From assembly GCA_018524725.1 (NCBI GenBank), contig JAEUWP010000411.1, positions 1 through 51,279 on the forward strand: a DNA stretch of 51,279 nucleotides, written 5' to 3'. Shown here piece by piece: positions 21,919-31,634 of the stretch; the stretch's first letter is position 1; the number at the start of each line of letters is the position of its first letter. Origin of the DNA: Podaxis mareebaensis. Lineage: Eukaryota > Basidiomycota > Agaricomycetes > Agaricales > Agaricaceae. The position numbers were made by a program, and so were the translations under genes. The notes beneath the pieces were generated by a model. It saw only the letters and a list, made by a program, of their open reading frames with translations, was not told the origin of the DNA and did not search any database.

Positions 21919-22639
21919 TGTTACAGACTTCACTTCATGTCCATTAAACTCTCGGAGCCCTGGTTACAACCCAGATTCTGTGGATCGTATTCAGTTTAAC
22001 CTTTCTTCCCTTCCCATCAGGCCTTTTCCCTTGCAAATACTTTTATCCGTCCTTGTTCTTTCCATCATTTTCCTTATCTGATCTCCTTATCTGATTATCT
22101 CGTGTTTTTCCATTTATCCATGGCTTTTCCCTTTACCCTTGATTATCTCTCACTTATCTTGGTTTTTCCATTATCTGATGTTTCACTTCCGCCCCCGTCC
22201 TATCAGACATCCAGACACTTTGTGGACAGACTCCTTATTCTGGTATCTTCACTGTGGTTATCAGTTCACATGTTTCCTGTATTCTCCTTTGAGTAGTTAC
22301 TATTGTTTCTCACTTAACTACTACTCTCCAGACTTTATCCTGACTGCTAGTATATAAGTAGGATCACTACCGTTTGTAGTCCTCAGTCAGAATATCAACT
22401 TAGATCTTTCTCCTCTCTCCTGCTTGTCCACTACAAGTCTGCCCCTCAGTCCGGGCTTGTCCTGTCTTTGTCTGTTCTCTGTCCACTCGTCCACTTGAGT
22501 CCATAGTTGGTCAAGTGAGGCCACCACAGTATCAGAGGGGCGCAACACATAAGTTGAAGCCAAGGCCTCAACCCTGTGTCTGCGCGTGTCTGCCCTTGGC
22601 CGCTTGTGGTCTGCCCCCGTCCGGAGTCAGTTCTTAACA
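21919..22639 (+). repeat. 3' LTR of chromovirus A
   Basis: 721 bp, TGTTACAG...TTCTTAACA, matching 5204-5924 without gaps. The TATA-like TATATAAG and the self-priming 11-mer (22,385-22,395) are preserved. Confidence 0.95.
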
Positions 22640-22644
22640 AGTAG
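22640..22644 (+). repeat. Right target duplication of chromovirus A (AGTAG)
   Basis: Second AGTAG, immediately after the CA end of the 3' LTR; it pairs with 5199-5203. Confidence 0.93.
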
Positions 22645-23564
22645 TTTCTTCTGATGGTTCAGTACCCCTCAATCTGCAGCTCTCTGCCACCTCTGCTTAC
22701 CTTGTTTTTGGCTCTTCTGCTTCAGACATTCTTTCTTCTTCTGTCTGCTCCTGTGGGGAAGTTATTTCTTCTGATTCTGAATTGTATGCTATCTGTCTCA
22801 GTCTCTTCTCCTCAATCTCTCTTGCTATTTCTCATAGTTGTTCCTCTATCTCATTTTTCACTGATTCTATTTCTTCTGCAAAACTTCTCTTTAACTATGG
22901 CCCCCACAGTGCTCACAATGATGCTTTAGCAGTCATCCCTCTTCTCCAAGAGTGGTTGTCATCCTCCCCCCTCAATAACATCCATTTCTAGTCAGTCCCC
23001 TCCTCTGAAAAATGGTCAGTCCATTTTCAAGCACACAACCTTGCCAAATCACTGTGCATCCCCAACAACCCACAGTTTCCTATCCACACTTCCCTAGGAT
23101 ACATTCATAACCACTACACCACCAAATGCCTCAATCTCTGGAGGCAAAAGATGAACATTTCCAAATACTGAGGTCATAACTGGCTTCCCCTTATCAACTC
23201 CACAGACCAACCTCTGGAACCCAAATACACCAATGGTGGTACCTGGCTCTCATTGGGCCTTGGTGCTGACCCCAATTTATGCACATGCTTCATCCGTTGT
23301 GTTACTGACCACACACCCATTGGCACCTTCAGACAGCACTTCTTCCCAGGGCACTACATCACCTCCTGCCCATGCAGCAAGGAACTTGAAACCCGGGACC
23401 ACATCATTCACCACTGTCCCCTCTATCATTGGCCTTATGGTATTCATATGAATATCTTTTGGCTCATTGAATTCCTTTGTGAAAACCTGGCAGCCTTTTC
23501 TTTCACTGACCAGATACAAGGACCTATAACATTTGAGGACTACAACACTCGATGGCTTACTTGA
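22645..23564 (+). pseudogene. LINE ORF2, RNase H and C-terminal Cys/His part (decayed)
   Basis: Rest of the LINE polyprotein. RNase H residues are visible: the first Asp in SDGSV (22,650-22,664), a Glu in SDSELYAI near 22,770 and an Asp in FFTDSISS near 22,857. RNase H removes RNA from the cDNA hybrid. The protein ends with a Cys/His-rich motif, CPCSKELETRDHIIHHC near 23,370-23,420, typical of the end of Tad/R1-like LINE proteins. In-frame stops occur near 22,990 and 23,170. The frame ends at TGA 23,562-23,564, leaving a T-rich 3' UTR of about 320 bases. Confidence 0.82.
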
Positions 23565-23871
23565 CGAGAGAGGCTGGCTCTACACAGTGCTCCTGATGTT
23601 CACTAAAAGGGTCTTTCTTTCTTTCTCTCTTATGTACACTTGCCTCTTGCTAGCTCCATCTCTCCCCTACCTCTTCTCTTTTGTCTCTCTTCTCTCTCTT
23701 TGTTTGATTAGCTGTACACTATATCTTGTGTTGGTTGCCTCATTGCTAGCTCCCTCACTCCCTTCCCATATTTTCTTTCCCTTTTTCTTCTCTCTGTTTC
23801 TTTCTAGTGTCTGTAGGTTTCAGTTCTTGGGACTGCTATCGTGCACCCATTTGTAGTAGCTAGTCTATTGC

Positions 23872-23903
23872 AATAAATGTTGATTTAAAAAAAAAAAAAA
23901 AAA
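23872..23903 (+). terminator. LINE 3' end: AATAAA signal and poly-A tail
   Basis: AATAAA at 23,872-23,877, then 17 A at 23,887-23,903, then the target duplication. The tail was copied from the polyadenylated LINE transcript. Confidence 0.88.
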
Positions 23904-23917
23904 GGGAAGCTTCCTAT
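23902..23917 (+). repeat. Right target-site duplication of the LINE
   Basis: AAGGGAAGCTTCCTAT matches 177-192 at 15 of 16 positions; the first A's merge with the poly-A. Confidence 0.8.
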
Positions 23918-24257
23918 ATAATGTTAGGCTTGTCCTTATCACTGGTCACCTAAGCTTTGCTAGGGGGCAGCTATCTCACTAGATGGTTCATAGAGGTGCT
24001 AGGATCTAGTGAGAAGGATCACAGTAAGTAGGTGGTGAGGCAAGTGTCCAGTTAAGCACACTTAGAGGTCAAACTTCTATCAGTCAAGCAAATGACCAAT
24101 AGAGAGTTTACTACCACACTGATCATGAGCTAACATCAATCCAGAGATAAGGCAAGAGCAATATCCTGAATTTGAGAATATAGGAAGCTTGTGCTTCTAG
24201 TACACAAGCAGCTATTTAAGCTTTACTTCTAAGGTTGAACTATTTACTAGTTTATAT

Positions 24258-25082
24258 TTACAAGTCCATATCAGGATGAAGACGTCCACTGGAAGAATCA
24301 GAGGAATATGAATCAGGGGACAAGGTGGAGCTAGGAACAGTGAAGTTCCCTTCTAGAGGCATTGAGTCAGAAGAGTCTGACTCATGAAGGAAGATCAGAC
24401 TGTGGTGTGGGGAGGATGATGATGATGACAATATGTCTGCAGTGACATAGGGCAGTGGGTATGGTGGAGGATTGCTGATGGGCTCTTCAGGGTTTGACTC
24501 ATTGATGCCTGGGACATTGGAGTCAATGCTGTGAAGAGGTGGAAGCTGAGTACAATGGGGAGGGATGGCCAGAGGCTCATCAGAGCTAGGATCAACATGA
24601 TAGACCTCTACTTCTTGAAAGTAGAAACCATGTGCAACTTCATACTTGATAATATGCAGGACAACCTCAGGCAGATACATCATGTAGGGATGGAGAAATA
24701 CAATGGGCTCTCCAGTGTAAGGAATCATCTTCCAACCATGTACCCAGGTGGAGTCGAAGTTGTTGTGAATCATTTGGATGTATAACCCATTGGGGTCAAA
24801 GACATGAGTAAAGGGAGCATTCTCCCAAGCAATGCGTAGTATCTCTGTCATCATGCAGTCAGTCTTGTAGAAGATCAGTCCAGGCATTGGCCAGTCTTGA
24901 GAGAATAGGGAGGCATGGCCAGGGAGGTGACAATTGGCAAAGGCTTCATTGTGATAGTGGGTTGAGTCTTCATTTGGTATACCTGTATCTTGAGTGGTGG
25001 AGCAGGAGGCATTGGGAAGTCCAAGCTCATGGACTAGGGCATTTTAGATGAGATTGTGACAGGAGGTGCTAGGCTGGTTCAT
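24258..25082 (-). pseudogene. Unrecognised gene with one early stop
   Basis: One minus-strand frame runs from ATG at 25,082 to the stop at 24,258 (275 codons) with a single internal TAA as the 13th codon (25,046-25,044). From the next ATG (24,887) it is open for 209 codons. The N-terminal half looks folded (WENAPFTHVFDPNGLYIQM, VLHIIKYEVAHGFYFQ). The C-terminal half is Pro/Ser/Asp-rich and probably disordered. I do not recognise the family. It sits next to the transposon nest and shares its CpG-poor composition, so it may belong to another mobile element. It could still be expressed from the internal ATG. Confidence 0.45.
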
Positions 25083-25373
25083 AACACAGACTTTTAATTT
25101 TTCTCCTAGACAGCCTCCTATCATAGTTTATATATGTACAGTAGAAGTGCACTTGCCTCAGCCCTCGTACTGTTAATGAGCAACTGAGGTAAGCCACCCA
25201 CTGTTATTCTCAATACCCTCTACTTATCACTTGTAGTTATTACTGTTTACAGGTACATAATACAATAGCCCTTGTACCATTAACAAGCGACTGAGTCATT
25301 ACTGTTTATACTATTATATCATTGAGATCCATTCTGTTGACTCGATGGAGGAACTCGAGACAGATCAGTTAGG

Positions 25374-25401
25374 CACTTGTTACTGAATATGGTAACAAGT
25401 G
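25374..25401. repeat. Perfect 10 bp inverted repeat
   Basis: CACTTGTTAC (25,374-25,383) and GTAACAAGTG (25,392-25,401) are exact inverse complements around an 8-base loop. Possible remnant of a small mobile element; no function assigned. Confidence 0.6.
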
Positions 25402-25510
25402 ACTTATGTTCACCACCTCACACACACCCCCACTCTGCTCCAGAAAGCTCTGTCTTGTTAACACTTATGTTCTGTTTGTCATAGCCTCGTTTCCATTTGT
25501 CTTTCCATTT

Positions 25511-25535
25511 AATTTAATTTAATTTAATTTAATTT
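25511..25535. repeat. (AATTT)5 microsatellite
   Basis: Five tandem copies of AATTT, flanked by TTT on both sides. Confidence 0.9.
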
Positions 25536-26270
25536 TTGCTATGCCTTTCATATAAGATTTGTGTCTGACTAGGTAGGCTGCTGTTCTAACTGATGGTTGC
25601 ATATTAGCTTTGTAATCCTCCTTCCCCCACTCCATTTCTTTCATATTTCGGAACTTAGGTAGTGTCAGACAGCATAGTAAGCTCGTAGGTACACTAGGTA
25701 TAAATACGAGGTCTGTACTGCGACGTAGAGTAGTGAATATTGCCTCATTTTCCCCCCTACTTCTTCTCCTCTTCACATAACACTCGAGAATTTAGTCTAT
25801 CACCTTCTCCACTTTGTAAAACATCCCCGCACTCTATTATTATCGATATATTTGATTCCTGCACCGTTCACACCTACACTGCTGATCTATTAACTCCAAC
25901 CTTCAAGTTTCGGTCTAGCACTTCTAATTATTTTGGTTTTTGAAGCCTGAGCGATTGACGGACGCAATTGCGCTTGCATTCTTTCGTCAACACCTGTAGT
26001 TCTCGTTCTTCATTATACAGTTAGGCCTATGAGACTCAGACCGCCACGACCGAGACCTGGGTGATGTTCCGATACACCGTTAAAATGTATCACCCAGAGA
26101 ATCTGGCTCAGAATTCACAAGGATTCAAACACGATTGAGAAATAAACACATTGGATATCTATAAAAGTTCCACAGAAGTCATACAAAAATATAGCATGTG
26201 TATAATACATCCAAAAGTCGGGGCTTGTAACCACGAAGCACCTCATCGTGAGACATTCGAGTAGAAGTGC

Positions 26271-26810
26271 TTAGATGTTGACGTTGATGGGGTCGCAACC
26301 AAAGACGGCAAGACCATCTGAATAGTATCACGATTAGTTTATAAAGGGTTTGAAAATGGTCAAAGGATTACGCACTCATGATGTTCTTGCTACAACAGGC
26401 AGGTTGAGCATTGCTAAAGGTATAATGTCAGCCATCATCTTCTAATCCCCAAGGAAAACAAAGTCTGTACCAGTTAGATCCAGCGCCATGAGCAATGAGG
26501 ACGCTGATGGGGTTGCACTGGACACCAAGGAGGCCATGGACGGTACCAAGCGCGGCATTGATAGCACCAAGCTGGTTCTGCTGGGTGCTGTCACTAGGTT
26601 TCTGGAGGGAGCTGCCTGTATATCCGTTAGTGCTTATACAACGGTGAGATAAAGGAGACCTATTAACATACAACAGCTGAGTTTACCAACGTTGCACTTG
26701 TTGGTGGTCTTGTTAATAGTGGTGCTACCAATGGCAGCGGGGTCATCACCGGGCATCGCAGAAACGATGGCAACGGCAGAGATGAAGAGGGCAGCGAGTT
26801 TGGAGAACAT
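26271..26810 (-). CDS. Class I hydrophobin 1
   Basis: Small secreted amphipathic protein that would self-assemble at air-water or wall surfaces. Four exons: 26,810-26,672, 26,615-26,471, 26,413-26,376 and 26,317-26,271 (369 nt, 122 aa), with GT-AG introns of 55, 57 and 58 bp. The signal peptide is MFSKLAALFISAVAIVSA. All eight Cys are present in class I spacing: CNVGKLSCC, QCNPI, then C-x5-CC (spliced NCNAQPACC) and FGCDPINVNI at the end. The third Cys and the fifth Cys codons are each split by an intron. A TATA-like ATTATAAAA lies on the minus strand near 26,893. It is paralogous to the gene at 37,493, with identical exon 2, 3 and 4 lengths. Confidence 0.93.
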
Positions 26811-26915
26811 TGTGATCTGAGTGTGAGTGTACAAAGCGACTGAGCGTGTCTGTTGGACTGAGGGACTTCAGATTCCTCAAGCTGTTTTTATAATGCATTT
26901 CTACCAGCACACCGG

Positions 26916-26977
26916 GAGGTGAAAGTGCGGAACCGAGAAAACGAGTCTGCATACAAGGAAGGATGCGGAGCTCCTTC
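26916..26977 (-). promoter_or_regulatory. Conserved hydrophobin promoter blocks (upstream of hydrophobin 1)
   Basis: Read on the minus strand, GAAGGAGCTCCGCATC (26,977-26,962) and TTCCGCACTTTCACCTC (26,932-26,916) lie 100-170 bp before the ATG. Both blocks recur in the same order before hydrophobin 2. They are candidate shared transcription-factor sites or simply preserved after duplication. Confidence 0.55.
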
Positions 26978-26989
26978 GATGAGGGTTCT

Positions 26990-28425
26990 TCTGGTACTTT
27001 AGTGTGCTTGTAACGCTCTGCCGCGCCATCCTCCGAGCGTCGGTGAGTTAGAAACGTACGAGGTTATTCTCAAAGGTTCCCTTTGGGGTTAGATGCGGCA
27101 GTCAATTATTTAGACCAACGAAGGGTCAGCATAGTGGCATTTCGAATATTGTTCATAATACTATGAGAGTGCGCAATTAAATTCGCTCCTTTAGAACAGT
27201 TGTGGTGTTATGAGGTTAAGTTACAGCTCAACATACGATAGTCACCGAGCCAATTACTCAGCAGAATCTCCACAAATATCCAAAAAAGGTTCACCAACGA
27301 TTCAGGAGGGAGATACCGGCGACCACGTGTATGAAGACGTACTTTGGGTGCCCTGCTGGGTGGCGTAACTCTCCCGTGGAACCTGCGAGACGCAAAGTAG
27401 ATGAGAAGCAACAGGGCCAGAGAGGAGATGAGGCGACAGTGCGGTAATGAACTTCAGAAGATGTTGTGGACATGATGGAGTCGGGGCAGAATTGAGGGGC
27501 TCTACAGGGCTACAACTAAAACGCTAGTCTACATGTTGACACATGTACGGAAGCCCAAGAGGACATGGTCTACCTTCAATGACGGAATCGCAGATCTGGT
27601 CCTACTTGTGAGAGATCAGGCATTAATTACGTCACACTCCTTTTAATTTCGCCGATGAAAGGAGTAGTATTCGGCGCAGATATGTTGTCTCCGCAGTTAC
27701 ACAAACACAAATAGCATTGACAGTTGGGCAATGCTGCAACTACGTTGTTCGGAGAGCAGATTGTTGGTCACCATCTGGGAGATCTTCAACATGCTCTGAC
27801 CAGTCCGAGCCTCGAAACTTGAGATCTGAGTGACGAATTTCTCTTCACAACCAGATTAGGAAAGCCCGGTTTGTGCACATAATAATGTTCCATTTTGAAG
27901 CACCAAGACTTACCTCACCTTCATCTGGTTCTGCGTCCGGCTGGAGCAAAAAATGTCAATATACATTAGGTTGGGTATTACAAAGTTGAACATTGAGCTC
28001 GGGAATATGCTTGAGGATCAGTGAGACATATCTCGCCAGGAATGCTTTGATAGTTATGGAAGCCTGACAACAGGTAGGGTGGAAATATACAAAATCAAGC
28101 ATATCTTGGAGATCATCTAATCGTCCTGATGCATGCAAGCGCATCGTGTAGACAATTCGGGAACGCTATTTAACAGGCAATGGCCTGTGCCCACGCGAAG
28201 AATGGACCCGTATTAATGCAGATTATTGCTCCTTAGTACAAAGTGGAGTACTAAGCACTGAGCCTTCGGCCACTGGCCGGTGTCGGCAACCAGATTTTCG
28301 AGGATACCAGAAGTCTGGTCACTACTAAACAGTCACGGAGTCCCAAAATCCCAGATACAAGCCATATACGGCTAGCTATTGACGAAAGTTGAGACCATGT
28401 CCTCCTGGACTTCCGTACACACGGA
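26990..28425. other. Intergenic; no gene supported
   Basis: Only short open frames, the longest a minus-strand 62-codon frame at 28,144-27,956. One GT-AG-like continuation at about 27,945-27,915 can be imagined, but I cannot build a convincing gene. Confidence 0.5.
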
Positions 28426-28626
28426 CTAGACGGTAATGTGAAAAGGTACTAGGTACATGTCGGTTCCTATAACCACACGCGTGAGCTTTCCCGTAGTCCG
28501 ATCATAGATTGTTTTTACATCCGAACTCTCACAGAAATCTTCCTTCTCACGGAGGCTCAACCACTGTCCTTGGGTGGCGGCCTTCTGACCCTCTGGGCTC
28601 TGGCTGCTGGTAACTATGACAGCCAT
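28426..28626 (-). CDS. Hypothetical small protein, 66 aa
   Basis: Open frame from an ATG in good context (AGG before, G after), followed by a stop at 28,426. The sequence includes VKTIYDRTTGKLTRVVIGTD, which looks globular, but I see no signal peptide, Cys motif or known family. It lies about 190 bp downstream of the terpene synthase stop, on the same strand. It could be an exon of a larger gene or spurious. Confidence 0.25.
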   Translation of the reverse strand: MAVIVTSSQSPEGQKAATQGQWLSLREKEDFCESSDVKTIYDRTTGKLTRVVIGTDMYLVPFHITV

Positions 28627-28815
28627 CCTGATGTTGAGGGTTATGCCGATGTGCTCTGCATGATATTTCAGGTAGAAAATGATGGAGAATGTTAACGTCC
28701 CTAGAACACTGGTGCCCTTATCATGTCTATGATGGGAGGAAATCCTCTAAGGTTATCTTTTATTTAGTCTATCTTTGTGCGCTCGCGTGGAGCTTGAGGA
28801 AAAACAACTTTTAAT

Positions 28816-29895
28816 CTACAAGTTCAACTGGTCCAACTTGTATCGTGGGGACAGAGCATGGAATCCGACATAGCCAACAGCGAACGCCCTATAAGCCTCC
28901 CAGGCGCCAGGAAATTGTTGGAGGAGCCGAGATCCTCGCTGGTAGCACTGCGCCGTCTCGTTGGCGAGCTCTCTAAGTGCTTCGATTTTTGTGATGCCAT
29001 TGGACTTGGCACTCATAGAAACGAAGTTGAGCGTTTCGCCTGCAAGTTCTTCCTTGTAAAACGACAGTAGATCGCTAGATGCCACCGGAATTAGACAGGA
29101 CTATACGTGTACGAACACCATAGCACTCACTTTACATGATCGATATAGTGCATCAAATCGGGAACAACTTGTATCCAGGATTTTAGATCTAAGTTTGCAG
29201 GAAAGAGCATAATCGCATATGCCCGTGAGATCCCGGTCATGCGCCGAGTGAACTGGGGAAATCCCGGTGCCATTGAAGACTGGATCTATCACGAGGTAAG
29301 TATATAAGTGACACAGCTGGGAAGTCACTGACCTCCATGTCCTCAATGGCACCGTCAATGATCGTTGAAGTAAGGTAATCCATTTCCGTGGTAAGGATAA
29401 GATTAGAAGAGATGGTCCCCCAATGCTGGGGAATCTCGCGGATCATGGCCACGACCTGATCAAGGGCCTCGTGTCGTTGAGGCTTCTGGTGAATGAAACA
29501 ATGGAAAAAGTCTTTCAAGCCATCGGAATAGACTTCATAGAAATCGTCGATGTGAGTGAGAAGTCCAGTCCACAACGCGATAAAGACACGCGTGGAGTAG
29601 TTATCCAGGTGTTTATAAGCAGTGTCGCCAATGGCAATCCCGACATCGAGCGGTTTTTTGAGAAGTTCCGTGTCGAAGCCTCGTTTCATCGCGTCGGTAT
29701 AGCAGGCGGCACGATAAGACTGATCCAAGCAGATATCGCGGGGATATGTGATATCGCACTGGTTAAGAAAATCAGCCAAAATCTCCCTAATTTCCGACGT
29801 GGTTGAAGGGGGCATGGGGGTCTGCAATTGTGATCAGCATTCATCCTTAGGTCTCATGTGACAGAGTTCATCTATCGTACCTCGTTGTAGGTCAT
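28816..29895 (-). CDS. Sesquiterpene synthase, trichodiene-synthase (TRI5) type
   Basis: Class I terpene cyclase that would ionise farnesyl diphosphate and cyclise it; the product cannot be read from sequence. Exons: 29,895-29,881 (ATG plus four codons), 29,821-29,333, 29,285-29,131 and 29,074-28,816. This totals 918 nt (305 aa), all introns GT-AG of 47-59 bp. If the tiny first exon is wrong, the next ATG is at 29,815. Motifs: the first metal site DDFYE, preceded by LLTHI, in exon 2. The second, NDLLSFYKEE, fits the NDxxSxxxE triad and is complete only after splicing, because its Asn codon spans the last intron. FPQFTRRMTGISRAYA and GYVGFHALSPRYKL also match the family. No P450, oxidase or transporter is adjacent, so it is not in an evident cluster. 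Confidence 0.88.
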
Positions 29896-31634
29896 CTGTA
29901 AGCAGTTTGGAAGCCCAAATACAATCCTTGGTTTGAAGGTTCTTTAGAGGATGAGTTGGATATTATCCTCGATTCTGGAGGGCCCTTATATTCATGTCTT
30001 GTCGGCAACTTTTAGTGTTCCACCCGGAAGCACCAAGGTGAGGCTTCAGAACGGAGCTTTCTCAGTGTCAGAGTGGGTGGAACCATGACCTCAGAATTAC
30101 AGGTATAATGCTCGCGAAGAAGTTCGAGCCGTCGATATTTCCAATGTCCATGTCAGCCGGAACCGGATTCCAGTCCATTCTCACCTGAGTAGTGAAGATT
30201 GAAGACTGCTCGAAATAACCCGTTATTGCAAGTGGGCAGGAACTGGGATTGAAAATCTTTCACCCAACGTCATCAAACTTGTAGGTTGATCCGATCAGTA
30301 TAGCCTCACACCACGCCTTCTCCGCTGTCCGACCCGATGTAAAATTTCTTACTATCTGGGCTGATCCTGGCTTTGGAGGATTAGGGCGAAGTCGGTACAC
30401 AAGGACCCGCGAACTTTTTTAGACAGCAGGACCGATGTGGATAACCGACCTGCATGTATCAGGTACCGCAGTCACTCAACTAGCCAATCCTTTGATTCTG
30501 GGGATCTGGCAAAGGTTACACTACCACACAGGATCTCACCGGTGAATAGCCCCGGTGCTTTAGCGACTTAACGGCATGGCTTGACGAGTATGACCAGGTC
30601 GAGCTCTGACAGAAAACTTCCGAAAACCCAAGGAGGTGAGTGCAGGTTGCCAGTGCGATCGCAGTTCGCTTCTTTGTGATTCCTTCAATGATTTATTGCC
30701 GTCACGTCATCAGCTACCGGTAGTAAGTATTTACTTTTCTTACATCTTTGATTTGTGCGGCAAGCTTTGCATGGCGGGTCTTGCTTGCCCTCCGGGGGTT
30801 TTAAGTAGTTACTTGTAGCAATGTGTCGGCTTATGGCCGGCCTCTTGCGGGATTCGCTTCAGGAAGAGGTGAACTTGAAGAGGTGAGGTGCTATTGCGTC
30901 AAGCCCATCGGACGGCAAAGTGATGGTGGGGGAGGAACTCGCTCTACGGAGTCATAGTATCTTACCATTGGGAGTAAGTGTGTATGATAGCTAGTGAACA
31001 CGTAGAAGGGAAAAGAGCAGTGCAATATTAACAATTTATTCTGTAATGACAGAGGGTGAAAGGGTTGGACGAAAAACAACGAGTGAACGAGCGCAGATCG
31101 CGAGATTGGCAGTGAGGGCAGGAAGCTGAGTGCTGGCAATTTCCGTTTGTTGGCACCATGAGAGCTGGTTAAAATTGCTGTTCCCATTGTTCCCACTTGT
31201 TCCTATGGTTTCCTAACGTCACTGCTATTTTCGTGACCAGAAGGGTCTCTTGACAAAAACAAACAATCGTGTGGACCTCGTGTTCTCTCACAGACTCGTG
31301 CAACGGTAATTTCGTCTGCTTGCTATGACCTTCGCGCCGATCCACCTTATAAACCAAGCGACTTTTCTCCTCCAAAGCTGACTGCAAAGGCAAAACCTGT
31401 CATTGGCGAACGCGCTCCAACTCATTCATCACCCATCTGTCATTTCGAGCGTCTAACGAACAAAGAGTAATCAACCCCTGTTTATACATATGTGAAACGG
31501 ACATTGAACATTACCTCAGCTGCAGCAACTCTACCGCAAACCGTTATACATGCGACCCTTACCCTTGATAACGTCGTTTTCTCCTCTCATCCTGACAACG
31601 AGGACGAGGTCGTCTGCTGCTCTATTCTGGCGCT
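29896..31634. other. Divergent intergenic region between terpene synthase and HET-like gene
   Basis: About 1.7 kb with no supported gene. It must contain both promoters. No clear TATA box or known operator recognised. Confidence 0.5.

Larger units (their letters stand above)
5204..22639 (+). mobile_element. Chromovirus A, Ty3/gypsy LTR retrotransposon nested in the LINE
   Basis: Two 721 bp LTRs (5204-5924 and 21,919-22,639) with TG...CA ends and a 5 bp target duplication. The internal order is gag, protease, RT, RNase H, integrase, chromodomain, followed by an antisense gene and a polypurine tract. Without the nested chromovirus B (9,198 bp) and its duplicated CTTCT the element is about 8.2 kb. 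Gag is open, whereas pol has a few TGA stops and a one-base loss near 9706. The C-terminal chromodomain and the Tf1-like priming site point to the Tf1/sushi-type chromoviruses. This copy cannot move on its own. Confidence 0.93.
193..23901 (+). mobile_element. LINE (Tad-like non-LTR retrotransposon), split by nested LTR elements
   Basis: Two-ORF LINE in the order ORF1 (gag-like with CCHC knuckles), ORF2 (apurinic-type endonuclease, reverse transcriptase, RNase H, C-terminal Cys/His motif), then a 3' poly-A of 17 A. This domain order, with RNase H after the RT, is that of the fungal Tad clade. The element occupies 193-5203 and 22,645 to about 23,901; removing the nested insert leaves about 6.3 kb. 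Both ORFs carry several in-frame stops and ORF2 at least one frameshift, so this copy is dead. The first catalytic Asp of RNase H lies just downstream of the nested insertion. Confidence 0.88.
25083..26270. other. Intergenic: repeats and hairpins, no gene seen
   Basis: No supported gene. The stretch holds a degenerate pair of repeats (about 25,156 and 25,267), a perfect 10 bp hairpin (25,374-25,401) and a short AATTT tandem. The composition shifts here from the CpG-poor nest to ordinary gene-rich sequence. Confidence 0.6.

Noticed and set aside
23887..23903. A17 run as a simple repeat
   Set aside because: Its position after AATAAA and before the target duplication shows it is the LINE poly-A tail.
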